Of a stretch of DNA of 64,000 nt, positions 61,441-64,000 are shown in pieces. The notes beneath the pieces were generated by a model. It worked only from the letters and a program-made list of their open reading frames with translations. It did not search any database and was not told where the DNA came from. How positions within the stretch are numbered: the stretch's first letter is position 1; each line of letters starts with the position of its first letter. The stretch is from Legionella cherrii. Its GTDB lineage: Bacteria; Pseudomonadota; Gammaproteobacteria; Legionellales; Legionellaceae. The position numbers and the translations under genes were made by a program. The stretch lies in contig NZ_LR134173.1 of NCBI RefSeq assembly GCF_900635815.1, forward strand, positions 657,501 to 721,500, read 5' to 3'.

Positions 61441-62664
61441 TTAATGCTTGGCTTCCTTATTCTTTTTGTCTTTATTATCTTTCGTTGGCACAGCCTGTTG
61501 CCGCGGCTCCACCTTATTGCCAGGAGTCGCATACTGCAAGCCATCGACAATTACTTGGTCTTGAGCATCAAGTCCCGTGGCGATCCCACGCATTCCATTC
61601 TCTACACTGCCTAAAGTGACTCGCTTCAATACGACGACATGGTTCGTATCGACAGTTAAAACATAAGCGCCGATTTGATCGTAAAGAATTGCAGAATCAG
61701 GCACTGTTAATTGCTCTTTGGGTTTGGATATCGCCACCCGTACCTGCACAAAGAGCCCTGGCACAAAAATATAATCTTTATTTTGCAAAACGGCGCGCAA
61801 CTCCATAGTTCCTGTAGATGCATTAAGGCCTGTATTTACAAAATCAAGTGTTGCTTTGTACTTGAACGTTGTATCGCCTTGTAAGCCAATTTCAACCGGA
61901 ATTTTTTTAATATCTTTTGGTTTAAAGCCACTCGCACGCGCTGCAGCACGCAATTTGATTAAATCAATTTCATTTAGGTTAAAGTAAACATAGATGGGGT
62001 CAATCTGCTCTATGGTAGCTAAATTCGTGGCTTCGCCGTGGCCGACAAGATTACCAACATCAACCAAATGTCGACCAATTCGGCCATCAAATGGCGCTGA
62101 AATATGGGTATAACCGTAATTAATGGCCGCATTGATTTCTTCGGCTTCTGATTTATCCAATTGGGCGGCAATTTCTAACGTTTTGGCATACCATTTTTCG
62201 ACTTCATTGAGCGAGGTAGCATGTTCCTTATACATGCGCTGTTGGCGTGCGTATTCTGATTTGTTGTACACCAGCGAGGCCTTTGCTGCGGCAACAGTTG
62301 CCTTGGCAGCCCTAAGTTTTTCAAAATAAGGCTCGGGCTGAATGACAAAAAGTTCTTTTCCTTTTTTAACAAATGTTCCATCAACAAACTCTATTGAATC
62401 AAGATAGCCTTCAACCCGTGCAACCAGATTAACTGAATTATAAGCTACCGTATTCCCTGTTTGGGTCACATATTCGGCCATTTCTGCAGGTATTGGTTTT
62501 TGCACAACTACTGGCGGCGGCGGGATCGTTGGAACATTACTTTTGCCAAAAAAATGCACCATCAAATAGATGAGAAGTAAAATAGCAACAGCTATCCCTG
62601 CCATTTTGACCGATTTAGAATCTTTAAAGTTCATACCTGATACCATTTTATTTATTTTTCCCAA
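61441..62664 (-). CDS. RND efflux periplasmic adaptor (MFP, AcrA/MexE-like)
   Basis: A 407-residue membrane fusion protein. An uncleaved N-terminal anchor (MAGIAVAILLLIYLMVHFFG) and a Pro-rich linker (TIPPPPVVVQKPIP) precede the lipoyl half-motif VNLVARVEGYLDSIEFVDGTFVKKGKELFVIQP, a coiled-coil hairpin, the matching lipoyl half ISAPFDGRIGRHLVDVGNLV, and the beta-barrel and membrane-proximal domains. The Lys-rich C-terminal tail (DNKDKKNKEAKH) is unusual. The start is uncertain: TTG at 62664, ATG at 62646 or ATG at 62634 are in frame. It links permease and outer-membrane factor. Confidence 0.93.
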   Translation of the reverse strand: MGKINKMVSGMNFKDSKSVKMAGIAVAILLLIYLMVHFFGKSNVPTIPPPPVVVQKPIPAEMAEYVTQTGNTVAYNSVNLVARVEGYLDSIEFVDGTFVKKGKELFVIQPEPYFEKLRAAKATVAAAKASLVYNKSEYARQQRMYKEHATSLNEVEKWYAKTLEIAAQLDKSEAEEINAAINYGYTHISAPFDGRIGRHLVDVGNLVGHGEATNLATIEQIDPIYVYFNLNEIDLIKLRAAARASGFKPKDIKKIPVEIGLQGDTTFKYKATLDFVNTGLNASTGTMELRAVLQNKDYIFVPGLFVQVRVAISKPKEQLTVPDSAILYDQIGAYVLTVDTNHVVVLKRVTLGSVENGMRGIATGLDAQDQVIVDGLQYATPGNKVEPRQQAVPTKDNKDKKNKEAKH

Positions 62665-62768
62665 GTTTTCTTTCTCAATTTAAGAAAGAAGGTGTCGCAC
62701 TGCGAGGGATAAAAAACTATTACTTCACCGACCCCTCACTTCGACCTTACTGCCATTAGAAGAAAATA

Positions 62769-62877
62769 TCCCTTCCTCCCTTGGGGGAGAAGGCGCGCCC
62801 GTCAGGGCGGATGAGGGTATTGAGCATGGCTAATGCCCCCTCATCCCTACCCCTCTCCCGGAAACGGAAGAGGGGAT
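62769..62877. repeat. Dispersed palindromic intergenic repeat, copy C
   Basis: CCCTTCCTCCCTTGGGGGAG, the GGCGGATGAGGG core and CCCTACCCCTCTCCC-GGAAACGG-AAGAGGGG form two hairpins like copies A and B. It lies inside the efflux operon between the outer-membrane factor and the adaptor, where it could attenuate or process the transcript. Confidence 0.7.
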
Positions 62878-62950
62878 TATATTTCTTTCTCCACCATCGT
62901 ATGTGTCTCTACACCACCCTGATCAATCCCATGCAACCCAGATCAATTGT

Positions 62951-64000
62951 CTACCATTTAGGTAAATAAAGTTCTTTTATTCTTTCTTTCTTAGTTCGAG
63001 GTGCTTCATGATTCTGTTGTTTGAGCAAAGTACCCCAGTTTGTTCGTGCTGCCATTTCCGCTTTAATTTGTTGTGGTACCACATCATGAGTACCGCGGAT
63101 TTCCCAACCACCGCCAAGTGCACGATAAAGAGCGACTAATGCCTGGGGAATATTGGCTTGCGCATTCACCAATGAAGTCTGCACACTTAATTGTTGCTGC
63201 TCAGCATTAAGCACCGGTGTAAAATCTGTTTCGCCGTTAATGTAACGAATTATTGCGAGTTTCAACGTTTTGATTGCAGCAGCGTTTGCTTGCTTTAAGG
63301 AGCGCTCCGCTTTTTTTGCTTCAATATAGGCGGTAATATTATTTTGCACTTCTTGCTGTGCTTTTAGAACCAGATTGACATAATTTAATACGGATTGCTG
63401 GAATACGGCATCTTGCGCCCGTACCGCGTTGGTGATTTGGCCGTAATTGAGTATTGGCCATGTCAGCGTTGGTCCGGCAGTGATGGCGCGATTTGACCAA
63501 TTAAAGAGATCGGCAAGGGAGTTTGACCCAATATTGTTTGAAGAAAAAACAAACGTCCCATTTAAAGAAAAAGATGGAAAAAGATTGGCTTTAGTTGCAC
63601 CGATTTTGGCCGATTGTGCTATCGCATCCAAACGTGCTTGATGAATGTCCGGTCGACGCGCTAATGTTTCTTTAGGAATTCCAACCGCTATCGTTGACGG
63701 TGCTTTAGGAATCCCTTTACTTTTCCTTAGTTGTCCATCAACTCCGTTAGGCACCGTCCCTAATAAAAGCGCCATTGCATTCCTTTGTTGCTCTAAACTA
63801 TTTACCAATGGCGGCAGAGACGCTTCGGTCTGTGAAAGCTCTGTCTGCGCTTGCTCCACATCAATCAGGTTAGTTTGTCCTGCATTATACCGAGCTTTGG
63901 CTATTTTTAGACCTTCTCGCTGCACCACGATGTTGGCTTTTGTTACCTTGATTTGCGCTTCATAAGTACGGATTTGGATGTAGGTGCTGGCAACGTCGGC
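62951..64000 (-). CDS. RND outer-membrane factor (NodT/OprM-like), 5' end outside window
   Basis: Partial gene: the frame is open to the right edge, giving 349 C-terminal residues. It shows the TolC/NodT repeat architecture: YIQIRTYEAQIKV, LKIAKARYNAGQTNLIDVEQAQTELSQTEASLPPL, EQQRNAMALLLG, the second repeat LARRPDIHQARLDAIAQSAKIGATKANLFPSFSLNG, and the closing LNAEQQQLSVQTSLVNAQANIPQALVALYRALGGGW. The protein forms the outer-membrane channel of the tripartite pump. It is the first gene of the operon by orientation, with adaptor and permease downstream. Any lipoprotein signal lies beyond the window. Confidence 0.92.
   Translation of the reverse strand, partial: ADVASTYIQIRTYEAQIKVTKANIVVQREGLKIAKARYNAGQTNLIDVEQAQTELSQTEASLPPLVNSLEQQRNAMALLLGTVPNGVDGQLRKSKGIPKAPSTIAVGIPKETLARRPDIHQARLDAIAQSAKIGATKANLFPSFSLNGTFVFSSNNIGSNSLADLFNWSNRAITAGPTLTWPILNYGQITNAVRAQDAVFQQSVLNYVNLVLKAQQEVQNNITAYIEAKKAERSLKQANAAAIKTLKLAIIRYINGETDFTPVLNAEQQQLSVQTSLVNAQANIPQALVALYRALGGGWEIRGTHDVVPQQIKAEMAARTNWGTLLKQQNHEAPRTKKERIKELYLPKW

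Overview
This window reads as a chromosomal stretch of a Legionella species (Legionellaceae, Gammaproteobacteria), probably not a standard L. pneumophila strain. The evidence is an AT-rich, densely coded sequence in which ordinary gamma-proteobacterial housekeeping genes (uvrB, an aspartate aminotransferase, rapA, psd, cfa, a Sua5/TsaC protein, a FadI-like thiolase, an RND efflux operon) alternate with large, often membrane-anchored or coiled-coil proteins of the Dot/Icm-effector type. One of these, at 55053-57803, has the length, the CX5R catalytic motif position and the C-terminal hydrophobic segment expected for SidF.

Layout. 1-2.6 kb: uvrB (cut by the window edge), a divergent aminotransferase, a repeat element and tRNA-Asn. 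2.6-4.5 kb: a small AT-rich insertion bounded by an orphan tRNA 3' end and holding two unknown genes, the second with a HEPN-like motif and a zinc ribbon. 4.5-9.2 kb: a protein with R-S-E mono-ADP-ribosyltransferase motifs and two unknown proteins, punctuated by three copies of a REP-like palindrome. 9.2-11 kb: a two-gene operon of a GT4 glycosyltransferase and a sphingomyelin-synthase-like PAP2_C membrane enzyme. 13.4-22 kb: the most interesting accessory block. A fatty acyl-AMP ligase and an ACP-alpha-oxoamine synthase fusion lie between two paralogous microbial-type PARG (ADP-ribose glycohydrolase) proteins, followed by a protein whose N-terminal domain closely matches the OspF/SpvC phosphothreonine lyases. 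22-32 kb: metabolic and membrane-lipid genes (aspartoacylase-like, hydrolases, methyltransferases, an APH-type kinase, a LuxR-type regulator, cfa). 32-43 kb: large hydrophobic or coiled-coil unknowns around rapA, a GST and a thiolase. 43-48.5 kb: GDPD, Sua5, tRNA-Leu(CAG), an epimerase/OCD operon, psd. 48.5-57.8 kb: three very large proteins on the minus strand, including a kinase-like one and the SidF-like phosphatase. 58-64 kb: an RND efflux operon (outer membrane factor, adaptor, permease).

Working together. Several genes act on membrane lipids (GT4, SMS-like, PmtA-like methyltransferase, Cfa, GDPD, Psd, the SidF-like phosphatase, a putative PI-kinase-like protein). Others add or remove covalent marks on host proteins (ADP-ribosyltransferase-like, two ADP-ribose glycohydrolase-like, phosphothreonine-lyase-like). 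This fits an intracellular pathogen. The FAAL/ACP-AONS pair predicts a small alpha-amino-ketone lipid of unknown structure, and this is the best candidate for an undescribed pathway in the window. All functions are read from motifs by eye. No database search was run.
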